A stretch of 50,719 bases of DNA from Pseudoalteromonas arabiensis (GTDB lineage Bacteria > Pseudomonadota > Gammaproteobacteria > Enterobacterales > Alteromonadaceae): positions 607,970 through 658,688 of the forward strand of contig NZ_LRUF01000024.1 of NCBI RefSeq assembly GCF_001550155.1, written 5' to 3'. The position numbers and the translations under genes are program-made. The notes beneath the pieces are model-generated. The model ran no database searches. It was not told the origin of the DNA and saw only the letters and a program-made list of their open reading frames with translations. How positions within the stretch are numbered: position 1 is the first letter of the stretch; every line of letters begins with the position of its first letter. Of this stretch, positions 45,207 through 50,719 are shown one piece after another.

Positions 45207-45291
45207 TGGTGGAGGGAGCTGGATTCGAACCAGCGAAGGCTGAGCCGTCAGATTTACAGTCTGATCCCTTTGGCCGCTCGGGAACCCCTCC
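45207..45291 (-). tRNA. tRNA-Tyr (GTA), second copy in the transcript
   Basis: An 85-base type II tRNA on the minus strand with encoded CCA (45209-45207). The acceptor is GGAGGGG pairing with TCCCTCC, the long variable arm is present, and the anticodon loop has GTA at 45257-45255. The T-arm reads CTGGTTCGAATCCAG. It is identical in sequence to the copy at 45340-45424, 48 bases upstream in the same transcript. Eight bases of 3' flank (TAGAAAAG on the plus strand, allowing one or two differences) are also shared, pointing to tandem duplication. Confidence 0.96.
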
Positions 45292-45339
45292 ACACTAATT
45301 GTTATTGCATTTGGCCCCACTTAACTGAGCGTAGAAAAG

Positions 45340-45424
45340 TGGTGGAGGGAGCTGGATTCGAACCAGCGAAGGCTGAGCCGTCAGATTTACAGTCTGATCC
45401 CTTTGGCCGCTCGGGAACCCCTCC
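45340..45424 (-). tRNA. tRNA-Tyr (GTA), promoter-proximal copy
   Basis: An 85-base type II tRNA on the minus strand, identical to the copy at 45207-45291, with anticodon GTA at 45390-45388 and encoded CCA (45342-45340). A sigma-70 promoter with a G+C-rich discriminator lies just upstream. The two copies are presumably made as one precursor and cut apart. Confidence 0.96.
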
Positions 45425-45439
45425 AATGCAACGGCGCTG

Positions 45440-45467
45440 ATAATAGCAAACTGATTATTTAAGTAAA
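45440..45467 (-). promoter_or_regulatory. Promoter of the tRNA-Tyr pair
   Basis: On the minus strand, -35 TTTACT (45467-45462), a 16-base spacer and -10 TATTAT (45445-45440), followed by CAGCGCCG, a G+C-rich discriminator as in stable-RNA promoters. The predicted start is about 10 bases before the first tRNA. Confidence 0.65.
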
Positions 45468-45536
45468 GAAAAAAACTAAAGAAAAATGGATTAATGCCGA
45501 TAACTGGTTAATCTTGAAACTATTCGGCTAAAGTCT

Positions 45537-46052
45537 ATGCAAATTGATGGTTTGTTACTCAATGAGAGTCAACTTGATAATCGTCTTAATAAAAGTGTTC
45601 ATGAGCAACGCAGTGGAGAATTTGCTTTACTATTGGCAATGCTCTCTCATGATGTGCTCGACTTTAGTCAGTTTCACCTCCCAAAATCAGAGTTAGCTAA
45701 CACCCAAATATCTGAGCAAGCGCTACGTAATGAATTAGGGGCGGGACCAAAGCAAGCATTAGCACCAGAGCAATTTGACATGCTAATTGGCGAGCAAAAT
45801 GCTTTCCGTCTTCTAAGTGGTGGGCTTACAGATATACGTTTACGTCAATGTTTAAACCCAGAACCACTGACAATTCGTGATGATAAATGCCATGTGCCGT
45901 TAAATGTCATTGATAATTGCGAACCTGCTGTTAGAAAGCGTTATTACACTAATAATAGTGTTACAGAGCGACCACAAATGGACGCAGCGGCTTTTTATGA
46001 TGGCTTAAAAGACGAATCAATTCATCAGCCTTTGTATTTAGCGACAGCTTAA
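45537..46052 (+). CDS. Conserved hypothetical protein (VC2046/SO_2500-like)
   Basis: A 171-residue soluble protein with no signal peptide, membrane segment or catalytic motif that I can name. It begins QIDGLLLNESQLDNRLNKSV and continues with GEFALLLAMLSHDVLDFSQF, reminiscent of the VC2046/SO_2500 family of small gammaproteobacterial proteins of unknown function. That link is from memory of the N-terminal pattern and is tentative. The ATG at 45537 lacks a strong ribosome site. It stands alone between the tRNA-Tyr genes and the DUF6172 gene. Confidence 0.7.
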   Translation: MQIDGLLLNESQLDNRLNKSVHEQRSGEFALLLAMLSHDVLDFSQFHLPKSELANTQISEQALRNELGAGPKQALAPEQFDMLIGEQNAFRLLSGGLTDIRLRQCLNPEPLTIRDDKCHVPLNVIDNCEPAVRKRYYTNNSVTERPQMDAAAFYDGLKDESIHQPLYLATA

Positions 46053-46213
46053 ACAATTAATTCAATTGTCATAACTTTCTTGTACGCTACAATAGGTAAT
46101 ATAGGTAAATTCCAACGTATTATTAAAAACTACAGCTAATTTTAAATGTGCTTGTTATAATACGACCTAGTGGCTTCATGCCATGACTATTGAATCAAGT
46201 TATTAGGACCATA

Positions 46214-46513
46214 ATGAAAAAAACATTCACGCTTAACCATGAGAAAATCAAATATCCTCGTATGGTTGATGCAGCCAAACATGAAGTAAAAAAATACTTA
46301 AAACGTGAACGCAACAAAACACTTCCTGAAGGGGCTGATTATTGGGCGTTTGACTGTAAGTTTGGCGAATCTGCAGAAGATGCTCAGGTTGTGCATGTGG
46401 CAGAGATCAACAAATGCATTAGCGATATTGAAGCCAAAGGACTTATGACGTTTTATGTTGAAATCTTAGCGCGTCCTGCACAGCGACAATTACAAGAGTT
46501 TGACGAAGAGTAA
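46214..46513 (+). CDS. DUF6172 family protein
   Basis: A 99-residue protein starting MKKTFTLNHEKIKYPRMVDA, then HEVKKYLKRERNKTLPEG, YWAFDCKFG and FYVEILARPAQR. This matches the DUF6172 family, small basic proteins of unknown function found in many proteobacteria. The K/R-rich helix suggests nucleic-acid or ribosome contact, which is inference. I chose ATG 46214, which has AGGA upstream and gives the family start; the frame extends to 46190. A terminator follows 25 bases after the stop. Confidence 0.82.
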   Translation: MKKTFTLNHEKIKYPRMVDAAKHEVKKYLKRERNKTLPEGADYWAFDCKFGESAEDAQVVHVAEINKCISDIEAKGLMTFYVEILARPAQRQLQEFDEE

Positions 46514-46537
46514 ACGTCAAACGAGCGAATCTAAGAG

Positions 46538-46560
46538 TGGGCCTTATGGCCCATTTTTAT
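46538..46560 (+). terminator. Rho-independent terminator after the DUF6172 gene
   Basis: TGGGCC (46538-46543) and GGCCCA (46548-46553) form a 6-bp G+C-rich stem with loop TTAT, followed by TTTTTATT. It separates the DUF6172 gene from the hydrolase pair. Confidence 0.85.
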
Positions 46561-46579
46561 TGCCTAGCTATGGATTAGT

Positions 46580-47221
46580 ATGCGCTGTTTTTTATTACTG
46601 CTCGTTATTTGCGGATGCCAAGTCCAAGCAAATACGATTTATGATGAGCTTCCTAGTAGCTTCAATAGCAATGAGCATTATGTTTTTTATTCTCATGGTT
46701 ACATCGTCGAAGGTGAGCACATTCGTCCACGCCATCCAAAATATGGCACTTATGATTTTCCTGCAATTAAAAAAGCACTAGCAGATCCAGCCTATAACTT
46801 AATTGCATACCACCGAAAAAAAGGCACGGCCCCATTTTTATTTGCTAAAAAGTTAGCTGCTGATGTCGACATCTTATTAAAGGCAGGTGTTCCTGAGTCG
46901 CATATTAGTCTAGTTGGTTTTTCACGGGGTGGGGCATTATCGATACTGGCAGCCAATGAACTTAAACGCACAAATATCAACTTAATTATATTAGCAGGTT
47001 GTGCCAGTTTAATTAAAAAGCATCCATCAGTTAGGGCATACGGTAAGGTTTACTCAATCTTTGAGCGTTCAGATCAGGTTGGCTCTTGCCAATTTTTAAT
47101 TGATAGGAGTGAAGCCACTAAGTTCAAAGAAATAAGCATTAATACAGGACTCTCTCATGGCGCATTTTATAAGCCAAAAGATGAGTGGGTGTTACCCGTT
47201 AAGAAATGGCTAAAGGATTAA
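46580..47221 (+). CDS. Exported alpha/beta-hydrolase-like protein
   Basis: A 213-residue protein with a short signal peptide (MRCFLLLLVICGCQVQA); the ICGC could also act as a weak lipobox. It is a small alpha/beta-hydrolase with HYVFYSHGYIVEGEHI (oxyanion-side HG), the nucleophile elbow LVGFSRGGALS (G-x-S-x-G) and a C-terminal GLSHGAFYKP with the probable catalytic His. An acidic member is likely near FERSDQVG. The substrate is unknown. The frame lies over another open frame at 46500-46781, which has no recognisable product. It is followed 2 bases later by another exported esterase-like gene, so the two form an operon. Confidence 0.82.
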   Translation: MRCFLLLLVICGCQVQANTIYDELPSSFNSNEHYVFYSHGYIVEGEHIRPRHPKYGTYDFPAIKKALADPAYNLIAYHRKKGTAPFLFAKKLAADVDILLKAGVPESHISLVGFSRGGALSILAANELKRTNINLIILAGCASLIKKHPSVRAYGKVYSIFERSDQVGSCQFLIDRSEATKFKEISINTGLSHGAFYKPKDEWVLPVKKWLKD

Positions 47222-47223
47222 CG

Positions 47224-48039
47224 ATGCCTAATATACTTTTTATTTTGATGTTCTGTATTTTTGGGACAAGCTTTACCACTTGGGCTGAACCCTATACTTT
47301 GCCGCGCACTAATACAGTTTTGCTAAAAGATAAACATACAGAAAACGAATACCCCATTACTATCAAACTGCCACGTAGCTATCAAAAGCAAAACCAGAAA
47401 CGTTACCCAGTGGTTTATCTGTTAGATGCCAATTACAGTTTACCCATAGCCTCAGGTGCTAGCCGTTTTATGATGAATTCAGGCTCCATTGAGGAAGTAA
47501 TTCTTGTTGCCGTTGGTTATCAAAAGGGCATATCTGGGCTAAATAGCCGAATTCATGATTACACACCGTTTGTTGATAAGACATGGAAACGTGCTACAGG
47601 GGGCGCTAAGCAACATTTAAATTACTTAAAACAGACTGTTATCCCTTATATTAACACGCATTATCGCACTGGCACGCAAAAGACGCTTGTCGGTAACTCG
47701 TTAGGGGGCCTGTTTGCTGCTTATACCTTATTTACCGAGCCGACGCTTTTTTCAAGCTATATAATTGGCAGTCCATCAGTGTGGTTTAAAGAAAACTCAA
47801 TATTAGCTATGACTGTACAACCAGCTACCAACACAACAAAAGTTTACATCGCAGTGGGTGAGCTTGAAGAGAGTGAAGGTGAAAAAATGGTTTCTGGTAC
47901 TAAGCAATTAGTAGATAAAATTAATAAGCAAAGTGGCGAACACGTGATGACAAATTTATTTGTTATTCCACATGCCCACCACGCAACGGCTTTCCCTACA
48001 ACGGCCAGTCAAGGTTTAGATTGGCTATATAAAAAGTGA
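47224..48039 (+). CDS. Exported esterase (PF00756 / esterase D-Fes-like)
   Basis: A 271-residue protein with a signal peptide (MPNILFILMFCIFGTSFTTW, then AEP). The hydrolase core has RYPVVYLLDANYSLP, the nucleophile elbow LVGNSLGGLFAAY (G-N-S-L-G-G), the SPSVWF acid region and the C-terminal HAHHATAFP with the catalytic His. This resembles the putative esterase family that includes S-formylglutathione hydrolase and enterobactin esterase Fes/IroE. The ATG at 47224 has AAAGGA upstream; an in-frame ATG at 47206 overlaps the previous gene and would spoil the signal peptide. It is coupled to the preceding hydrolase. The substrate could be a siderophore, a lipid or a xenobiotic ester. Confidence 0.85.
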   Translation: MPNILFILMFCIFGTSFTTWAEPYTLPRTNTVLLKDKHTENEYPITIKLPRSYQKQNQKRYPVVYLLDANYSLPIASGASRFMMNSGSIEEVILVAVGYQKGISGLNSRIHDYTPFVDKTWKRATGGAKQHLNYLKQTVIPYINTHYRTGTQKTLVGNSLGGLFAAYTLFTEPTLFSSYIIGSPSVWFKENSILAMTVQPATNTTKVYIAVGELEESEGEKMVSGTKQLVDKINKQSGEHVMTNLFVIPHAHHATAFPTTASQGLDWLYKK

Positions 48040-48050
48040 ATAGCCGTGAT

Positions 48051-48530
48051 TTAAATTGCGTGACACTTTTTATATTTTTTGCCGCTACCACAAGGGCATT
48101 CATCATTACGGCCAATTTTAATATCTGCAACGGGCGTTATATCACCATCTAGGTAACGCCACAGGCCATTTTCTTTAATAAAACGCGATTTCTCGTGTAA
48201 CTCACAATACAAGTTTTGGTAAAAGTAATTTGCTTTAAATTCTACAAAACCTTCTTGCTCGTTATATTCAGTATCTAAAACGCTTAGTTTGGTAAAACGA
48301 CAGCTATTAGCAAAATCTTTGATTTCGCGAACCGAGTTAGCGGCTTGTTGGCTTTGTGCATAGGTACTAAATACATATTTTGCATCTTTTAGCGCGTAAG
48401 CACTAAAACGAGAACGCATAAGTTGCTGTGGAGTATCAGCTTGGCTTGCGCCTGTATGAAATGGCTGGCAGCAAAGCTCGTAAGTCAATTCGCTGCCACA
48501 AGGACAAAGGGAGTGTGTGAGTGATGTCAT
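48051..48530 (-). CDS. YchJ family protein with SEC-C zinc motifs
   Basis: A 159-residue protein of the YchJ/UPF0225 family with two SEC-C zinc motifs: [13 protein letters not shown] at the N-terminus (residues 9-21) and [14 protein letters not shown] at the C-terminus. An NTF2-like middle domain lies between them ([16 protein letters not shown]). The second motif equals the SecA C-tail, which binds SecB and ribosomes, so a ribosome or SecB-related function is possible but unproven. It is convergent with the esterase, 11 bases apart, and 40 bases downstream of the SulA-like gene. Confidence 0.9.
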   Translation of the reverse strand: MTSLTHSLCPCGSELTYELCCQPFHTGASQADTPQQLMRSRFSAYALKDAKYVFSTYAQSQQAANSVREIKDFANSCRFTKLSVLDTEYNEQEGFVEFKANYFYQNLYCELHEKSRFIKENGLWRYLDGDITPVADIKIGRNDECPCGSGKKYKKCHAI

Positions 48531-48570
48531 AACAACTTACCTAAAACTATAAATTGTTATTTTAACAAGC

Positions 48571-49017
48571 CTATTGTGGCTGGGGTACTAAATTGTTTAA
48601 TTGGGCGCTTTTTGTAAAACAATAAAACTTAGCAGATGCCTGCTCAAGGTTTAAATTCATAGCATCTAGTTGGTGGTTGTTTACAATATCTGTCCATGTG
48701 ATCACAGCAGCAAAGTTACCGTTATGTAATGCTGAGCTAAGTACGTACTCAAGGTTAACTAAATGCTTTTGTCTGATCACAAGTAGTTTGCTGGTATCAA
48801 TCGAACACGAATCTAATAATGCTTTGCTAGGAACATGATCAGGGGCAATTAATAGTGTCCATGCATTTTGGCTATTGTAATGATGCAATACTTTTAATAG
48901 CTCAAAGGTTGCTGATATTTCGTCTTCAATTTGAATTAAATTAACAGACGCTTTGTCGTTATCTTGTTGGTAGCTTTTAACTGTTCTTAATGTAATTGGC
49001 TGTAACATAACTTTCAC
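48571..49017 (-). CDS. sulA: SulA-like SOS cell-division inhibitor
   Basis: A 148-residue protein resembling SulA, which blocks FtsZ assembly during the SOS response. The RecA-like core pattern is present: AWTLLIAPDHVPSKALLDSC, IDTSKLLVIRQKH, and a C-terminal ALHNGNFAAVITWTD, corresponding to ALRTGNYSVVIGW in E. coli SulA. Sequence similarity in SulA is always low, so the call leans also on context: directly upstream are three TATACAGT repeats and a near-perfect LexA box. GTGA precedes the ATG at 49017. An IS4-like element is inserted about 270 bases upstream but leaves the operator region intact. Confidence 0.78.
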   Translation of the reverse strand: MKVMLQPITLRTVKSYQQDNDKASVNLIQIEDEISATFELLKVLHHYNSQNAWTLLIAPDHVPSKALLDSCSIDTSKLLVIRQKHLVNLEYVLSSALHNGNFAAVITWTDIVNNHQLDAMNLNLEQASAKFYCFTKSAQLNNLVPQPQ

Positions 49018-49020
49018 TCA

Positions 49021-49062
49021 CTGGTTGTTTATACAGTATGTGTATACAGTAGTTTATACAGT
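49021..49062. promoter_or_regulatory. LexA box and array of three SOS-like half-sites upstream of sulA
   Basis: CTGG-N8-ACAG at 49021-49036 matches the LexA consensus at seven of eight fixed bases and is 3 bases from the sulA start. TATACAGT occurs three times in direct orientation at 49030-49037, 49043-49050 and 49055-49062, spaced 13 and 12 bases apart. Two more TATACAG copies lie further up (49203-49209, 49250-49256). LexA binding to the first box is likely; the role of the repeats is inferred. Confidence 0.7.
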
Positions 49063-49287
49063 GTTTTTGCGCAAGTACTTTTTTGCTATTTTTTAACCAA
49101 TAGTTCAGTTTTATTTTAATTAAAAATATTTAGTTGTTATTAAACAATTGGTTATGGTTTTGTTTTGAAGGTTGAAAAAGGTGAGAAATTTACCACTAAA
49201 GCTATACAGTGTTTTGCACAGTACTGTATGAACTACTAAATTTTGCTTATATACAGGTATTTTGCATAAAAAAGCCGGTATAAAACC

Positions 49288-49305
49288 TAATGCCGATCAG
49301 TTAAG
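49288..49305 (+). repeat. IS4-like left inverted repeat
   Basis: TAATGCCGATCAGTTAAG, matching the right end in reverse orientation with two differences (positions 8 and 9). It contains a GATC site at 49295-49298, which in Dam-positive hosts would be methylated. Confidence 0.92.
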
Positions 49306-49316
49306 AATATTTTCAT

Positions 49317-49351
49317 GATCGGTTGACCGATCTTTTAAAGGCTTCAAAATC
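49317..49351 (+). promoter_or_regulatory. Candidate transposase promoter within a Dam-site palindrome
   Basis: GATCGGT-TG-ACCGATC (49317-49332) is a perfect palindrome holding two GATC sites. TTGACC (49323-49328) inside it could be a -35 box, with a 16-base spacer and CAAAAT (49345-49350, four of six) as the -10 box. The start would be near 49357, inside the left arm of the next hairpin. Function is inferred by analogy with IS10 and IS50. Confidence 0.45.
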
Positions 49352-49381
49352 CGATATCAGAAACTGATATCGGATTTTTTT
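49346..49381 (+). terminator. Hairpin with T-run that covers the transposase ribosome site
   Basis: ATCCGATATCAG (49349-49360) and CTGATATCGGAT (49364-49375) form a perfect 12-bp stem, extended by A/T pairs, with a 3-base loop and a T-run to 49381. The transposase ATG follows at 49382. The only Shine-Dalgarno-like GGA (49372-49374) lies in the 3' arm, so the structure both terminates incoming transcription and hides the ribosome site. Confidence 0.8.
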
Positions 49382-50710
49382 ATGTCTTTACTCACAAACC
49401 TCGATGAAACATTTAGTCATGCGGAAGACTTGAAGGCTGTCGATAAGCTTATGTCTTTTGTCGACCCTGAACTTCTTCAGCAAGCCTATACACTATCGGG
49501 CGTAGCAACTATCAGACGTCGCCGGTTACCTCTGGATTCGGTCGTATTTACTATCGTGGGTATGAGTCTTTTTCGTAATGACCCTGTCTGGGACATCGCA
49601 AATAAACTTGATATCTCATTACCAGGTAAAAATCGATTTGTTGCCCCCAGTGCGGTAGTTCAAGCTCGGCAACGACTAGGTGATGAAGCTGTCGGTCACG
49701 TCTTTAAGCTGATGGCACAACGGGCCTTTGGTGATTTTGCCTTTGAACAGTGGTGTGGTTTAAATGTGTTAGCAGTTGATGGCGTGATGTTTCGTGCTCA
49801 GGATACCGGTGAGAACCTTACTGCATTCGGTTGTGACCGTAATGCTAAAGGCGATAATCCGTATCCACAGGTACGCATGTGTAGTCTGATGGAAACCTCC
49901 AGCCACCTTCTACTGGCCAGTGAGTTTGACAGTCGGGATGTGGGGGAGATGTCTCTTGCGCAGCGGCTTATTCCTTCGGTTCCCAATAACTCTCTGACTC
50001 TTTTCGACAGAGGATATTATTCGCTGGGGTTATTGTACTTATGGATGACTAAAGGCGTTAATACGCACTGGATGCTCCCTGCCCGTAAAGATCTACAGTA
50101 CACAGTAAAACACCGACTAAGCGAACATGATGCTGTTATCACTCTCAAGACTTCGCCTCAGGCTCGGAAAAAATTTGATGGTCTACCAGAAACCATCGAC
50201 GCGAGGCTAACCAGTTACAAAGTAGACGGGAAAAGCTACCATGTGCTCAGTTCAATGGTCGATGTATTGCAGTTTCCCTACGAAGAAGTTGTTGATGTGT
50301 ACGTTCAACGCTGGGAAATAGAGCTAGGGTTCAGGGAAATGAAACAGACGCTAAATCAGGCCAAGCTAACACTTCGTAGCAAGAAACCTGAGATGGTACG
50401 ACAGGAGCTCTGGGGACTACTACTGGCCTACAACCTGATTCGGATGATTATGCTGGATGCCGTTAAAGATATGCCTGAGCTATCCCCATCGCGGCTTAGC
50501 TTCGGCCTCTGCATGAGACACATCATCGTGTTCTTCCTAACCACTTTACCGGAAACAGTAACCAAGTTGCCCGTTCACTATGAATACCTGATGGAATCGT
50601 TAAGGATGATGAAATTACCTGACAAACGGCCTGATAGGTATTACCCAAGAGTTGTGAGGAAAAGACCGACTAAATACCCCACAAAGAAAAAAGCCAGTCA
50701 GCTTAACTGA
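49382..50710 (+). CDS. IS4 family transposase
   Basis: A 442-residue DDE transposase of the IS4 group. It has an N-terminal IS4 domain (TIRRRRLPLDSVVFTIVGMS, FVAPSAVVQARQRLGDEAV), first catalytic Asp in LAVDGVMF (about residue 137), second in TLFDRGYYSLGLL (about 209), and the catalytic Glu in the YREK signature YVQRWEIELGFREMKQ (about 310-325), then LTLRSKKPEMVRQELWGLLLAYN. The end (RVVRKRPTKYPTKKKASQ) recalls E. coli IS4. The frame is uninterrupted. The ATG at 49382 follows a hairpin and T-run, and the stop TGA (50708-50710) lies inside the right inverted repeat. Confidence 0.96.
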   Translation: MSLLTNLDETFSHAEDLKAVDKLMSFVDPELLQQAYTLSGVATIRRRRLPLDSVVFTIVGMSLFRNDPVWDIANKLDISLPGKNRFVAPSAVVQARQRLGDEAVGHVFKLMAQRAFGDFAFEQWCGLNVLAVDGVMFRAQDTGENLTAFGCDRNAKGDNPYPQVRMCSLMETSSHLLLASEFDSRDVGEMSLAQRLIPSVPNNSLTLFDRGYYSLGLLYLWMTKGVNTHWMLPARKDLQYTVKHRLSEHDAVITLKTSPQARKKFDGLPETIDARLTSYKVDGKSYHVLSSMVDVLQFPYEEVVDVYVQRWEIELGFREMKQTLNQAKLTLRSKKPEMVRQELWGLLLAYNLIRMIMLDAVKDMPELSPSRLSFGLCMRHIIVFFLTTLPETVTKLPVHYEYLMESLRMMKLPDKRPDRYYPRVVRKRPTKYPTKKKASQLN

Positions 50711-50715
50711 CTGGC
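50693..50715 (-). terminator. Right-end hairpin acting as inward-facing terminator
   Basis: GCCAGTCAG (50693-50701) and CTGACTGGC (50707-50715) form a 9-bp stem with a 5-base loop, overlapping the right inverted repeat and the transposase stop. On the minus strand it is followed by TTTTTTC, so transcripts entering from the right would stop here. Confidence 0.75.
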
Positions 50716-50719
50716 ATTA
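50702..50719 (-). repeat. IS4-like right inverted repeat
   Basis: Reverse complement TAATGCCAGTCAGTTAAG, 16 of 18 identical to the left repeat. Unlike the left repeat it has no GATC site. It ends exactly at the window edge. Confidence 0.9.

Larger units (their letters stand above)
49288..50719 (+). mobile_element. IS4-group insertion sequence
   Basis: A 1432-base element bounded by 18-base inverted repeats that match at 16 of 18 positions (left TAATGCCGATCAGTTAAG, right end reversed TAATGCCAGTCAGTTAAG). It carries one transposase of 442 residues. The left end and protein closely recall E. coli IS4 itself (about 1.4 kb, 18-base repeats, 442-residue transposase). The right end coincides with the window edge, so the target duplication cannot be checked. 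Its base composition looks richer in G+C than the host genes. It appears complete and potentially active. Confidence 0.93.

Noticed and set aside
45207..45424. CRISPR-like direct repeats.
   Set aside because: The repeat units are two tRNA-Tyr genes; there are only two copies and no spacer pattern. No CRISPR array was seen anywhere in the window.
46500..46781. Plus-strand hydrophobic open frame overlapping the DUF6172 end and the first hydrolase.
   Set aside because: It contains the terminator hairpin at 46538-46560 and overlaps the signal peptide of a well-supported hydrolase in another frame.
49071..49287. A possible remnant gene upstream of sulA cut by the IS.
   Set aside because: No frame of useful length continues to the IS edge; the region is AT-rich with SOS-like motifs and looks intergenic.

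Overview
The window looks like chromosomal DNA of an AT-rich marine gammaproteobacterium of the Alteromonadales, most likely Pseudoalteromonas or a close relative. This is inferred from protein resemblance: PriC, PolB, DinG, RadD, RsmS, RraB, TamA/TamB, HrpA, RlmI and YchJ are all of the gammaproteobacterial type. The large TonB-dependent receptor and the rich c-di-GMP signalling set also fit. Almost everything is ordinary chromosome. The one clear mobile element is an IS4-group insertion sequence that ends at the right edge.

Layout. 1-1264: a partial tRNA-Asn with its promoter, then about 1.15 kb without a convincing gene, holding an inverted pair of DnaA boxes and a perfect LexA-type box. 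1265-6226: a plus-strand operon of MATE transporter, uvrB and two methyltransferases. 6227-11466: minus-strand genes for a PspB-like protein, RsmS, ComFB, a histone-deacetylase-family protein, PriC, a TSUP transporter and DinG. polB diverges from dinG, with one LexA-like box in the gap. 14193-21538: a TonB-dependent receptor followed by a BvgS-type hybrid kinase. 21641-34691: an H-NS-like protein, RadD, RraB, the TamA-TamB pair, a secreted cyclophilin and HrpA.

34769-44375 is a signalling region: a lone receiver, a PilZ protein, an HD-domain protein, a REC-HD-GYP regulator overlapping an MHYT hybrid kinase, a divergent globin-coupled diguanylate cyclase, and a pentapeptide-repeat two-TM ion channel with an N-terminal Cys/His cluster. 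RlmI and a VOC-fold protein lie among these. 44464-49017 holds a YgjP-like metalloprotease, two identical tRNA-Tyr genes, two conserved small proteins, two exported alpha/beta hydrolases, YchJ and a SulA-like division inhibitor. The SulA-like gene sits behind an array of SOS-like half-sites. 49288-50719 is the IS4-like element.

How the genes work together. DNA damage response and replication restart are strongly represented (uvrB, dinG, priC, polB, radD, sulA-like), and three separate LexA-like signals can be read in the sequence. The second theme is cyclic-dinucleotide signalling, where two different predicted diatomic-gas sensors, MHYT and globin, face each other across one intergenic gap with opposing predicted outputs. 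I saw no CRISPR array, prophage or classical defence island. The best candidates for something little described are the Cys/His-pentapeptide-channel protein, the MHYT/HD-GYP versus globin/GGDEF pair, the SOS half-site array, and the promoter, hairpin and terminator design of the IS ends.
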